Source: Sandaracinaceae bacterium | Lineage (GTDB): Bacteria; Myxococcota_A; Polyangia; Polyangiales; Sandaracinaceae | Direction: 5' to 3' | DNA length: 64,000 nt | Assembly (NCBI GenBank): GCA_040218145.1 | Contig: JAVJQK010000070.1 | Span: 1 to 64,000 of the forward strand | Shown: in pieces, positions 1-7,477 of the stretch | How the letters are laid out: every line of letters begins with the position of its first letter | How positions within the stretch are numbered: the first letter of the stretch is position 1 | Position numbers and translations under genes: made by a program | The notes under the pieces: generated by a model | Told to the model about the DNA's origin: nothing | The model's input: the letters and a program-made list of their open reading frames with translations, nothing else | Database searches by the model: none

Positions 1-49
1 TCCTCGTCTCTCGGGCGGGACGACCCGTCTCTCGGCCCGTGTCTCCTCG

Positions 50-67
50 AAAATGCTGAAGCATTTC
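50..67. repeat. Dyad AAATGCT-GA-AGCATTT, copy 1
   Basis: Seven-base inverted arms (51-57 and 60-66) around GA. The 17-base core at 51-67 recurs exactly at 22728-22744. The two-base loop is too short for a good RNA hairpin, so a protein-binding site or a dispersed repeat is more likely than a terminator. Confidence 0.6.
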
Positions 68-139
68 CTCGTCGCCCCGAACCGAGAACCGGGCCGTCGC
101 GCTCCGAGATCCTTCGGGCTCGGTACTTCAACGGCCTGT

Positions 140-176
140 TAGGGAACTCTCAGGATCCGATAGGGAACACTTAGGA
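140..176. promoter_or_regulatory. 16-bp direct repeat pair, 21-bp period, candidate operator
   Basis: TAGGGAACTCTCAGGA at 140-155 and TAGGGAACACTTAGGA at 161-176 differ at two bases. Their starts are 21 bp apart, two helical turns, so a dimeric or tandem regulator would contact one DNA face, as OmpR/PhoB-type response regulators do. The pair ends 80 bp before the first cytochrome start. The regulator is unknown. Confidence 0.5.
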
Positions 177-256
177 AGCGCCGACTCGACCCATCGCTAG
201 CTTCATCCACGCGAGGCCCGCAGCGATGCGCGCCACACCTCGCGCTGGATCGAGTC

Positions 257-1333
257 ATGCGCATTCCCTCCGTCATCGAGGCGGTGTCCGCACACCTCCG
301 CCTCGCCCTGGCCCTCGCGGGCGCGGGGCTCGTCCTGGCCCTCGTCGTGGCCGGCCCGGGCGCGCCGGCCGCGACCGCCCAGAAGGCGTCGAAGCCGCCA
401 CCGCTGCCGGAGCGGCTGAGCGAGACCGGGCTGGACACCGCGGCGCTGCTCTCGTTCTCGCCGCAGTACCCCTTGTGGACGGACGGCGCCGACAAGCGAC
501 GCTGGATCGCCCTGCCTCCCGGGGAGGCCGTCGACGCGAGCGACCCGGACGACTGGCGCTTCCCGGTGGGGACACGGCTCTGGAAGGAGTTCTCGTTCGC
601 AGGGCGCCCGGTCGAGACCCGGTACATGGAGGCGCTCCCGGGCGGCGAGTGGCGCTACGCGACCTACGTCTGGGAGGGCGACGACGCGCTGCGCGCTTCG
701 GACGAGGGCGTGCCCGCCGGCGTTCCCGTGCAGGGAGGCAGCGGCCGCCACGTGATCCCGGGCGCGAGCGACTGTCGCTCCTGTCACGAGGGTCGACCGA
801 GCCCGGTGCTCGGCTTCAGCCTGCTGCAGCTGTCCGGGGATCGGGATCCGAACGCGCCCCACGCGCGCTTCGACGCCGACGACGTCACGGTCGCGTCGCT
901 GCTGCGGAGCGGGCAGCTGCGCGGGCTCGCTCCGTCGCTCGTCGCGCCCCGCGTCGAAGCGGCCTCGCCCACGGAGCGCGCCGCGCTCGGCTACCTGCAC
1001 GGCAACTGCGGCGGCTGCCACAACGACGTCGGCCCGCTCGCGCCCCTGGGCATGGTGCTCGCGCAGTCGTTCGGACGCGACGCGCCCGCGCTGCCGACGC
1101 TGGTCGATCGGCCCAGCCGCTTCCGGCTCTGGGACCGGCCCGACGCGGTGCACCGCGTGGCGCCCGGCGCGCCCGAGCGGAGCGTGCTCCTGCATCGCCT
1201 CCGCGCGCGAGATCCCCGAACGCAGATGCCGCCCGTGGGCTCGCTCGTCGTCGACGAGGAGGCCGCGCGGCTCATCGAACGATGGATCGACGAAGGCGTG
1301 CCCGGTGGCCGCCTCGCCAGCCTTCACCGCTGA
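257..1333 (+). CDS. Secreted diheme c-type cytochrome
   Basis: Predicted 358-aa exported electron-transfer protein. An N-terminal hydrophobic segment (about residues 15-40, ending near TAAQ-like sequence) looks like a signal peptide. Two haem-attachment motifs are visible: CRSCH near residue 174 and CGGCH near residue 252. The N-terminal half (PLWTDGADKRRW, then FPVGTRLWKEFSF) resembles SO2930-type diheme cytochromes of unknown physiological partner; that family match is from memory. A C-terminal RTQMPP segment with a following Asp/Glu-rich helix is typical of cytochrome c domains that place a Met ligand. The second cytochrome follows 14 bp downstream, so both probably form one transcript. 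A direct-repeat operator candidate lies 80 bp upstream. Confidence 0.85.
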   Translation: MRIPSVIEAVSAHLRLALALAGAGLVLALVVAGPGAPAATAQKASKPPPLPERLSETGLDTAALLSFSPQYPLWTDGADKRRWIALPPGEAVDASDPDDWRFPVGTRLWKEFSFAGRPVETRYMEALPGGEWRYATYVWEGDDALRASDEGVPAGVPVQGGSGRHVIPGASDCRSCHEGRPSPVLGFSLLQLSGDRDPNAPHARFDADDVTVASLLRSGQLRGLAPSLVAPRVEAASPTERAALGYLHGNCGGCHNDVGPLAPLGMVLAQSFGRDAPALPTLVDRPSRFRLWDRPDAVHRVAPGAPERSVLLHRLRARDPRTQMPPVGSLVVDEEAARLIERWIDEGVPGGRLASLHR

Positions 1334-1347
1334 AAGTGAGACACGAC

Positions 1348-1914
1348 ATGACCCGCAGCTTCATTCCCTTCGCCGCGATCGCGCTGCTCCTCCTCGGCTG
1401 CGAGGAGCGCCTCACCCAGCCCGACGGGCAGCCCGCGCCGACGCGCACCCTCACCCCCGTCGAGCGCGGCCAGTACCTCGTCGACGTGGGTGGGTGCAAC
1501 GACTGCCACACGCCGTGGACGATGGGCGAGAACGGGCCCGGGCCCGACATGACCCGCGCGCTCTCCGGTCACCCCGCGGACCTGGAGATGCCGACGCCGC
1601 CCTCCCCGGTCGGTCCGTGGATCGTGGCCTCGGCCGCGACCAACACCGCGCACGCCGGGCCGTGGGGGGTGAGCTTCACCGCGAACCTCACGCCGCACGA
1701 GGACACGGGCCTCGGCACGTGGACGACCGAGACCTTCATCTCCACCATCCGCAACGGCCGACACATGGGCCGCGGGCGGCCGCTGCTGCCGCCCATGCCG
1801 TACTTCAACTACGCGAAGATGACCGACGACGACCTGGCCGCGGTCTTCGCGTATCTCCAGAGCATCCCGGCCATCGACAACCAGGTCCCACCGCCGCGAC
1901 CGCCCGCGCAGTGA
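1348..1914 (+). CDS. Monohaem cytochrome c lipoprotein
   Basis: Predicted 188-aa lipoprotein. The start at 1348 gives a classical lipobox, LLLLGC with Cys18, followed by EE. One haem motif, CNDCH, lies near residue 51, and a Met-rich segment (GRGRPLLPPMP) near residue 150 probably supplies the axial Met. The C-terminal helix DDDLAAVFAYLQSIP is the standard last helix of class I cytochrome c. The spacing suggests co-transcription with the diheme cytochrome upstream, and the pair may form a short periplasmic electron relay. No enzyme that would use it is adjacent. It converges on the minus-strand PPOX operon with only 5 bp between stops. Confidence 0.85.
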   Translation: MTRSFIPFAAIALLLLGCEERLTQPDGQPAPTRTLTPVERGQYLVDVGGCNDCHTPWTMGENGPGPDMTRALSGHPADLEMPTPPSPVGPWIVASAATNTAHAGPWGVSFTANLTPHEDTGLGTWTTETFISTIRNGRHMGRGRPLLPPMPYFNYAKMTDDDLAAVFAYLQSIPAIDNQVPPPRPPAQ

Positions 1915-1919
1915 TGCGC

Positions 1920-3296
1920 TCACGCGCTGGCGTCGAGGCGCTCCTCGAGCGACACCTCGCACTCGAGCTCCATGCCGAAGCGCCCCCGCGCGCGACGGAC
2001 CAGGCGCACGTCGGGACACTTCTGCTCGAGCCGCTTGCGCAGGAGGATGAGCCGGCTCTCGAGGTTGTCCTTGACCGCGGGCAGCCCGAGGGTCGGGTCG
2101 AGGCGGAGCTCACGGTTGGTGAACTCCGTGCGGCCCGAGTCCCGGTACTGCGAGAGCAGCCGCCAGAGGATGCGCCCGGGCACGTTCCGGATGAGGTACT
2201 CGCCGTCGACGAAGACGCAGTCGTCGTTGCGATAGAACACGAAACGCCGCGTGGGCAGCCCCTCCGGAAACGGCGCGTGCTCCACGTCCGCGAGGCGCTC
2301 GATCCCCGCCGCGACGTGGTCGGCCACCACGCCCAGGAACGCCTCGTGCCAGCTCTCGAAGCAAGAGACGCTGCGGGACTCCAGGGCGAGCACGCCGACG
2401 AGGCGCTCGCCGACTTGCAGCGGCAAGGCCAGCTGGCTCTGCACGTCCGGCAGGCCGGGGAGCGGGACCGAGGGCCCGAAGCACGCCTCCCCCTCCGCCT
2501 CCACCCCGGCCCGCACGGCCATCCCGTAGCGGAGCGCGCGCTCGAGCTGCCCCACGCGCAGGATGCGCCGCTCCTCCGCGGCCGTCCCGATCATCCCCTC
2601 GCCGAGCGCGACCTCCGAGCCCACCCCGTCTTCGTCGTAGCCGTGGCTCGCGACGGTGATGAGCCGCGCCGCGCTCTCGTCCCAGAGCAGCACCATCGAG
2701 TGGGCGAACCCGAAGTCCTCGGCCAGCCGCTCGAGGAGACCGTCGAGGAGCTCGTCGAGGTGGACCGCGCGGGAGAGCTGGTGGGAGAGACGCTGGAGCG
2801 CCCAGAGCTCCTCGCGGGCCTCCGGCGGGCGCGCGAGCTGCTCTTTGCTGTCGAGCTCCTCCGAGCACGTCGCGCTCGGGTCGAATGGCGCGAGGTGCTC
2901 GGTGACGACCACCACGTCGTCGACGACGAAGAGGTCGGCCGCGAGCAGCTTGAAGATCCCCTTCATGCCCGTGTGCGACGCGATGGCCTCGATCCGCACC
3001 GCCATCTCGTCGAAGAGCGCGCCCTCGGTCTCGGACGAGAGATAGCGAGCGCGGATCCGGTAGATGGTGAAGTCGAGCGGATCCCAGAGCGAGACCAGCG
3101 CGGCCGGGTTCGCGAGCACGTTGCGCGTGGTCTTGTTGAAGAACTGGCGCGAGAGGGCGACGTGCCGCGCGTCCACCCGGTAGACCTGGCTGAGCACGGC
3201 GACGTTCGGGACGCCGTCGGCCGAGCAGGTCGCGACCGTGGCGGGGACGATGCCGTCGAAGACGCGAGACGGGAGCGACGCGAGCGAAGGGGTCAC
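1920..3296 (-). CDS. PPOX-fold, GAF and winged-helix fusion protein
   Basis: 458 aa. The start is a GTG at 3296, where GTGA overlaps the stop of the upstream gene; longer versions would run inside that gene. Residues about 1-125 look like a pyridoxamine-phosphate-oxidase-type FMN-binding split barrel (VATCSADGVPNVAVLSQVY, then a Phe/Lys-rich strand). Residues about 175-330 look like a GAF sensor domain, and about 345-440 resemble a winged-helix DNA-binding domain ending in an Arg-rich wing. I infer a redox- or ligand-sensing regulator. It is translationally coupled to another PPOX protein. The flavin-binding function is not proven by sequence alone. Confidence 0.7.
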   Translation of the reverse strand: MTPSLASLPSRVFDGIVPATVATCSADGVPNVAVLSQVYRVDARHVALSRQFFNKTTRNVLANPAALVSLWDPLDFTIYRIRARYLSSETEGALFDEMAVRIEAIASHTGMKGIFKLLAADLFVVDDVVVVTEHLAPFDPSATCSEELDSKEQLARPPEAREELWALQRLSHQLSRAVHLDELLDGLLERLAEDFGFAHSMVLLWDESAARLITVASHGYDEDGVGSEVALGEGMIGTAAEERRILRVGQLERALRYGMAVRAGVEAEGEACFGPSVPLPGLPDVQSQLALPLQVGERLVGVLALESRSVSCFESWHEAFLGVVADHVAAGIERLADVEHAPFPEGLPTRRFVFYRNDDCVFVDGEYLIRNVPGRILWRLLSQYRDSGRTEFTNRELRLDPTLGLPAVKDNLESRLILLRKRLEQKCPDVRLVRRARGRFGMELECEVSLEERLDASA

Positions 3297-3775
3297 AGGG
3301 GCTCTCCCGCGCTCGGTCCCGGGGTCTGCTCGTACATCGAACAGACCGCGAAGCGCACCGCCACGCAGGGCCACGACACCAGCCGGGCGCTCACCGAGCG
3401 GGGGATGCCGACCCTGGCGAACGCCTGCTCCCTCCGCTCGAGGAACCTCTCCAGATACCGGCGCGCCTCCTCGGTGGCGGGCCCGACCGCGACGAGCCGC
3501 CCCTTGAGCTGGAGCGATCGGTCGTCGGTGACGCGCGCGACGCTGAGCGCGACCTCTCCGTTGTCGCGGACGTTCGCCTCGGTGAGCGCCGCGAAGAGGG
3601 AGGGGACGTACGCCTCGAGGGTCCCGTCCGCGAGGACCCGCGCCCCGGCCGCGAGGACGGACTCGGGCGCTCGCTCGGGGCTGCGCGTGCCGAGGAACAT
3701 GATCAGCCCGTCTTCGAGGAACGTCGCGACCTCGGACGGGATGACGAGGGCGGTGCTCGTGGAGGCGTCGCGCAT
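3293..3775 (-). CDS. Pyridoxamine 5'-phosphate oxidase family protein
   Basis: 160 aa. The N-terminal half has the split-barrel pattern of PPOX-family flavoproteins (VATFLEDGLIMFLGTRS, then RDNGEVALSVARVTDDRSLQLKG). It is probably an FMN- or haem-binding protein of unassigned reaction rather than true PdxH, because it is short and lacks the conserved C-terminal PdxH block as far as I can see. It is the first gene of a two-gene operon; its TGA overlaps the GTG start of the PPOX-GAF-winged-helix gene. A TATCAT hexamer lies 15 bases before the ATG. The purine operon lies upstream on the same strand, 53 bp away. Confidence 0.7.
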   Translation of the reverse strand: MRDASTSTALVIPSEVATFLEDGLIMFLGTRSPERAPESVLAAGARVLADGTLEAYVPSLFAALTEANVRDNGEVALSVARVTDDRSLQLKGRLVAVGPATEEARRYLERFLERREQAFARVGIPRSVSARLVSWPCVAVRFAVCSMYEQTPGPSAGEPL

Positions 3776-3828
3776 GATGACGACGGCCGCATGATAACCA
3801 CCGCCCGGGCGGTCGGCGACGGGAGACG

Positions 3829-4167
3829 TCAGCTGCCGCGATACGTGCTGTAGCCGAACGGGCTCAGGAGCAGCGGCACGTGGTAGTGCTCGTCGGTGCT
3901 CTTGACCCGGAACTCGATCTGGACGCTCGGGTAGAAGGTCGGCTCACCCGCGTAGTACGCGCCCGTGTCGAAGGAGACGCGGAAGACGCCGGCCTCGAGG
4001 GTGCCGGGCTCCATCAGGTCGGTGATGCGGCCGTCGTCGTCGGTCTCGCCGCTGCCGACCTCACGGAAGGCGCCGCCGTCCTTGCGCTCGAGGGTGACGG
4101 GCACGCCGCGCGCGGGGCGGCCGGAGGCGGTGTCGAGGACGTGGGTGGTGATCGGGCTCTTCTTCAT
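3829..4167 (-). CDS. uraH: 5-hydroxyisourate hydrolase
   Basis: 112 aa, the usual length for a bacterial transthyretin-related HIU hydrolase. It opens 5-hydroxyisourate to OHCU in urate degradation. Diagnostic motifs are THVLDTASGRPA near the N-terminus and the C-terminal YRGS signature (YSTYRGS, ending the protein). The ATG at 4167 is fixed by an ATGA overlap with the stop of uraD. No signal peptide is seen, so the protein is probably cytosolic. It is the last gene of the allB-alc-uraD-uraH operon. Confidence 0.95.
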   Translation of the reverse strand: MKKSPITTHVLDTASGRPARGVPVTLERKDGGAFREVGSGETDDDGRITDLMEPGTLEAGVFRVSFDTGAYYAGEPTFYPSVQIEFRVKSTDEHYHVPLLLSPFGYSTYRGS

Positions 4168-4667
4168 GATTGCTCGTCCTGAAGCTTGTGGAGCCGAAGC
4201 TCGGTGATCTTCATCTGCTCGGCCGCCGCGACGGCGAGCTCTTCGTCCGGGTCGTTGTCCATGCGCGCCTCGAGCAGCGACAACATCTCCGCCGCGCTCT
4301 TGCCCGTGGCGCACACGATGAAGATGTGCCCGAAGCGCGCCTCGTAGGCCAGGTTCCCGTCTCGGAGCGCGCGCAGCGTGGACTCGTCGGCCGACGTCGC
4401 GCCCGACTGCTCGCCCGCCGACCACGCCTCGGTCGCGGCGAACTTCTCGCGCAGCTTCGCGAGGTCGGCCCCGATGCGAGGGTGGTGGGTGAAGGCCTCG
4501 AGCACGTCGTCGCGCTCCATCGTCGCCCAGACCTCGCGCGCCTTGTCGAGGAGCGCGTCTCCGAGCGGGCGCTCGCGGAGCATGCCCTCGACCCAGCGCG
4601 AGGCGCCGCAGCAGCGCGTGAGCGCGGCGCGGGCCTCGTCCTCGTCCATGGCGTCGAGCGCGCTCAC
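4164..4667 (-). CDS. uraD: OHCU decarboxylase
   Basis: 167 aa. It decarboxylates 2-oxo-4-hydroxy-4-carboxy-5-ureidoimidazoline to S-allantoin. The catalytic HPRIG motif is present (EAFTHHPRIGADL), as is the family's FGHIFIVCATGKS block. The preferred start is GTG 4667 because GTGA overlaps the stop of alc; an internal ATG at 4649 would give a protein six residues shorter. Its stop overlaps the uraH start (ATGA), so translation of the operon is probably coupled throughout. Cytosolic. Confidence 0.95.
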   Translation of the reverse strand: MSALDAMDEDEARAALTRCCGASRWVEGMLRERPLGDALLDKAREVWATMERDDVLEAFTHHPRIGADLAKLREKFAATEAWSAGEQSGATSADESTLRALRDGNLAYEARFGHIFIVCATGKSAAEMLSLLEARMDNDPDEELAVAAAEQMKITELRLHKLQDEQS

Positions 4668-5671
4668 GCCGGCCGACCGAAGAGGCGCAGCCGGCTGATG
4701 CCGCCGTCGGGGTAGATGTCGACCTTCACGTGGGTGAAGGGGCCCTTCGCCTGGAGCGCGTCCTCCTTCAGGAAGCGTCGGTCGTGCGCCTCGAGCTTCG
4801 TCTCCGGCAGGATCGTCTCCCAGTCCGCGCGCGCGACGAGCTCCGTCAACGTCGCGTCGGGCGCGTGCACGCCGCGGAGCGCGCAGCGGTCGGGGTAGTT
4901 TCCCTTGAAGTGGTTGGTGTCGATCTCGGCCACCTCGATCGCGCCCGGCGCGCCGAGCCGGATGAGGATCCAGTCGTGGCCCGGGGCGGGGCGCTTGCGG
5001 CGCGTCTCCCAGCCGCCGCCCATGTTCTCGGCGCGCGACGGCAAGAGCAGGTTGTCCATCGGCCCGAAGAAGGCGTCGCTGCACGCGAGCGCCTTGCCGC
5101 CGCGGTTCACCGCCGCGAGATCGACGAGCCCGTCGGGCACGTGCTGCTTCTGCAGGTCGTCGAGCGCGGAGGGCTCGCGGCTCGCCGCGACCTCTCCCCA
5201 CACCCGCAGCCGCGCGACGCCGCCGTCCGGGTAGATGTGGAGCCGCACGTGATCGAAGACCTCGTCCGAGGCGACGGTGAAGAGGTTCTGCGAGCCGGGC
5301 CGGAGCGGGCTCTGCCCGAGCACCTCGACCCACTCGCCGTCGGCCCGCTTCGCCTCGAGGCTGGCGAAGGGCGGGTGGTTGCCGAGGAAGTGGTTGGTGT
5401 CGATGTCGAGCGCGCGGATGCGGCCCGGGGCGCCGAGCCGGACCACGCAGTGATCGTGCCCGTCGACCCGCTTGCGGCGGCTCTCCCAGCCGTCCATCCA
5501 CTTGCCGCGCTCGGTGTAGCGGTCCGGCTCGAACACGCCGCGGCCGGGCTTCACGAGGTTGTGCATCGACGCGAAGAAGTCGTCGGTGCAGGAGATGGCC
5601 TCGCCGCCGAGCGTGCCGGCCGCGAGATCGATGAGCCCGCCGAAGCGAGCGCCTTCTTCAGGTCGGCTCAC
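4664..5671 (-). CDS. alc: Allantoicase
   Basis: 335 aa, the expected size. It hydrolyses allantoate to ureidoglycolate and urea. The protein shows the two tandem homologous lobes of this family: each begins LIDLAAGTLGG / LVDLAAVNRGG with a DDFF/DAFF segment and a DTNHF motif (twice), and ends in YPDGG(V/I)xRLR(V/L)(W/F)G. The GTG start at 5671 is set by a GTGA overlap with the stop of allB, and its own stop overlaps the uraD start. No ureidoglycolate lyase is in the window. Confidence 0.95.
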   Translation of the reverse strand: MSRPEEGARFGGLIDLAAGTLGGEAISCTDDFFASMHNLVKPGRGVFEPDRYTERGKWMDGWESRRKRVDGHDHCVVRLGAPGRIRALDIDTNHFLGNHPPFASLEAKRADGEWVEVLGQSPLRPGSQNLFTVASDEVFDHVRLHIYPDGGVARLRVWGEVAASREPSALDDLQKQHVPDGLVDLAAVNRGGKALACSDAFFGPMDNLLLPSRAENMGGGWETRRKRPAPGHDWILIRLGAPGAIEVAEIDTNHFKGNYPDRCALRGVHAPDATLTELVARADWETILPETKLEAHDRRFLKEDALQAKGPFTHVKVDIYPDGGISRLRLFGRPA

Positions 5672-7020
5672 GCCGTGCCTCCACTGGATGTGCGATGAAG
5701 CTGCGGCCGCCCGTGCGGCCCGATCACGTTCTGCCCGTCGTAGACCACGCGCCCGCGCAGCCACGTGCGCTCGACGCGCCCGCTCAGCGTGCGCCCGAGG
5801 TAGGGCGAGACGCGGTGCTTGAAGCGGAGCGAGTCCGCCGTCACCTCGCGGTCGGCCTCCGGGTCCCACGCCACGAGGTCGGCGTCCATGCCCGGCGCGA
5901 CGCGCCCCTTGCGGTCCGACACCCCGGCGAAGCGGGCTGGGCGCGCCGACAGCCACTCGGCGATCTGCGTGATCGTCGCGCCCCTCGCGCGCGCCTCCGT
6001 CCAGACGCTCGAGAGCCCGAGCGAGAGCGAGGCGACGCCGCCCCACGCCTCGAGGAAGTCGCCCTTCTCGGGGACCTTCAGGTGCGGCGTGCAGGGAGAG
6101 TGGTCGCTCACCACGAAGTCGATCGTACCGTCGAGCAGGCCCTGCCAGAGCCGCGCGCGGTTCGCCTCCTCGCGGATCGGCGGCGCGCACTTGAACTCGG
6201 TCGCGCCGTCCGGGACGTCCTCGGCGCGCAGGCAGAGGTAGTGCGGACAGGTCTCCACCGTGAGCGGCAGCCCCTCGCTCTTGGCCGCCGCGATCATCGG
6301 CAGCGCGCTCGCGCTCGACAGGTGCACCACGTGCACGGGGCAGCGCGTCTCGCGGCAGAGCGCGATGAGCATCGCGATGGCGGCGTCCTCCCACGCGGCG
6401 GGCCGGGCCCCGAGCCAGGCGTCGTACTTGCGCGGGTCGACGCCGGCCGCGGTCGGGTCCGCCTCCAGCTCGAGCTCCGCGTGCGCCAGCAGCGGGATCG
6501 CCGCGTCCTTCATGCGCGGCATCGCCTCGCGCAGCGTCGCCTCGTCCGCCTTGGGGAAGTCGTCGATGCCGGAGTGGCAGAGGAACGCCTTGGCGCCCAG
6601 CGCGCCGTCCTTCGCGAGCTTCGTCAGCTCCTCGGCGTTGCCCGGGATCACCCCGCCCCAGAAGCCGACGTCCACGTGCAGCTCCGCGTCCGTCGCCTCG
6701 AGCTTCCGCTTCAGCGCGTCGCGCGTGGTGGTGACGGGGATACAGTTGAGCGGCATGTCCACGAGGGTCGTGACGCCCCCCGAGGCCGCCGCCTGGGTCG
6801 CGGTGACGAACCCCTCCCACTCGGTCCGCCCCGGCTCGTTCACGTGCACGTGCGTGTCGACCAACCCGGCCATGAGCACGTGCGGCGCGTCCTCGACCGG
6901 CATGCCCTCGGGCGCCGCGTCGAACGGGCGCACCTCGGCGATCGTCTCGCCGTCGATCATCACGAGCGCCGGCCGCACCCCCTCGGGCGTGACCACCTGT
7001 TGGCTGCGGATCCCTCGCAT
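5668..7020 (-). CDS. allB: Allantoinase (cyclic amidohydrolase)
   Basis: 450 aa. It hydrolyses allantoin to allantoate with a binuclear metal centre. The motifs seen are DTHVHVNEPG (first two His), the AKAFLCHSG block with the bridging Lys, a HVVHLSS His and VSDHSPC (metal Asp). I chose ATG 7020: a TATGCG hexamer lies 11 bases upstream inside the longer frame, which argues against the earlier GTG. It is the first gene of the operon and sets its promoter. It acts downstream of uricase, which is not in the window. Confidence 0.95.
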   Translation of the reverse strand: MRGIRSQQVVTPEGVRPALVMIDGETIAEVRPFDAAPEGMPVEDAPHVLMAGLVDTHVHVNEPGRTEWEGFVTATQAAASGGVTTLVDMPLNCIPVTTTRDALKRKLEATDAELHVDVGFWGGVIPGNAEELTKLAKDGALGAKAFLCHSGIDDFPKADEATLREAMPRMKDAAIPLLAHAELELEADPTAAGVDPRKYDAWLGARPAAWEDAAIAMLIALCRETRCPVHVVHLSSASALPMIAAAKSEGLPLTVETCPHYLCLRAEDVPDGATEFKCAPPIREEANRARLWQGLLDGTIDFVVSDHSPCTPHLKVPEKGDFLEAWGGVASLSLGLSSVWTEARARGATITQIAEWLSARPARFAGVSDRKGRVAPGMDADLVAWDPEADREVTADSLRFKHRVSPYLGRTLSGRVERTWLRGRVVYDGQNVIGPHGRPQLHRTSSGGTA

Positions 7021-7031
7021 CAGAGCCGCGA

Positions 7032-7037
7032 CGCATA
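7032..7037 (-). promoter_or_regulatory. Candidate -10 box of the allB operon
   Basis: TATGCG on the minus strand, 11 bases before the allB ATG, with no Shine-Dalgarno between. It fits the short-leader promoter pattern seen at other first genes in the window. Confidence 0.4.
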
Positions 7038-7071
7038 CCACGTCCCGCGTTCCGCGGCGATGGCCGCCCCC

Positions 7072-7377
7072 CTACGCGACGCGCGCGCGGCGCGCCCGGC
7101 CGTCCGCGGCGTTCAGGAAACTGACGAGCTCGCGACGGAGCGCGTTGTAGCGTCCATACGCATCGCGCACGGACGGGTCCTCGCGGAGCGCTTCGTACAG
7201 CGCGAGCTCGGGCGCCTCGGGCAGGTCCTCGGGGGGCGGAAGCAAGAGGCCGAGCGCGCTCAGTCGCGCGGAGGCCGCCGCGACCAGAAGCGCCTCCACG
7301 GACCAGGCCCCTCGGTTCGCGTCACGGAGCCCCGCCACCACGCGCTCGGCGCCCGGCAGCCCCGCCACTTCAAGCAT
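7072..7377 (-). CDS. Small hypothetical protein
   Basis: 101 aa, Leu/Ala/Arg-rich and mostly helical, with no signal peptide or membrane segment. The C-terminal half (DAYGRYNALRRELVSFLNAA) looks like an amphipathic helix. No family recognised. It lies between allB, which starts 52 bp downstream on the same strand, and the radical SAM gene. A 15-codon frame (7417 to 7370) overlaps its start as ATGCTTGA and could couple translation, but it is too short to call a gene. Coding status rests mainly on codon composition and an otherwise empty gap. Confidence 0.45.
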   Translation of the reverse strand: MLEVAGLPGAERVVAGLRDANRGAWSVEALLVAAASARLSALGLLLPPPEDLPEAPELALYEALREDPSVRDAYGRYNALRRELVSFLNAADGRARRARVA

Positions 7378-7477
7378 CGACCGACTCCAGGAACGCGTCG
7401 ATGCTCGTCAGATACACGACGCCGGGCCCTCTCGCGCTCCGGGCGAGTTCCTTCTAAGCGCCTACGACGTGCTGGAC

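Larger units (their letters stand above)
1..256. other. Non-coding region upstream of the cytochrome genes
   Basis: No convincing gene is seen here; the open frames crossing it are antisense shadows. It holds two CGTCTCTCGG direct repeats (about 5-14 and 26-35), a perfect short dyad at 51-66 and a 16-bp direct repeat pair at 140-176. The composition around 51-66 and 139-176 is locally AT-richer than the coding DNA, as expected for a regulatory region. What lies to the left is outside the window. Confidence 0.55.

Noticed and set aside
1305-3794. 829-codon plus-strand frame
   Set aside because: Antisense to the two PPOX genes, which have family features and a GTGA junction; the frame has none.
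7370-7417. 15-codon frame overlapping the start of the 101-aa gene
   Set aside because: Too short and without a recognised leader-peptide pattern or attenuator; kept only as a remark.
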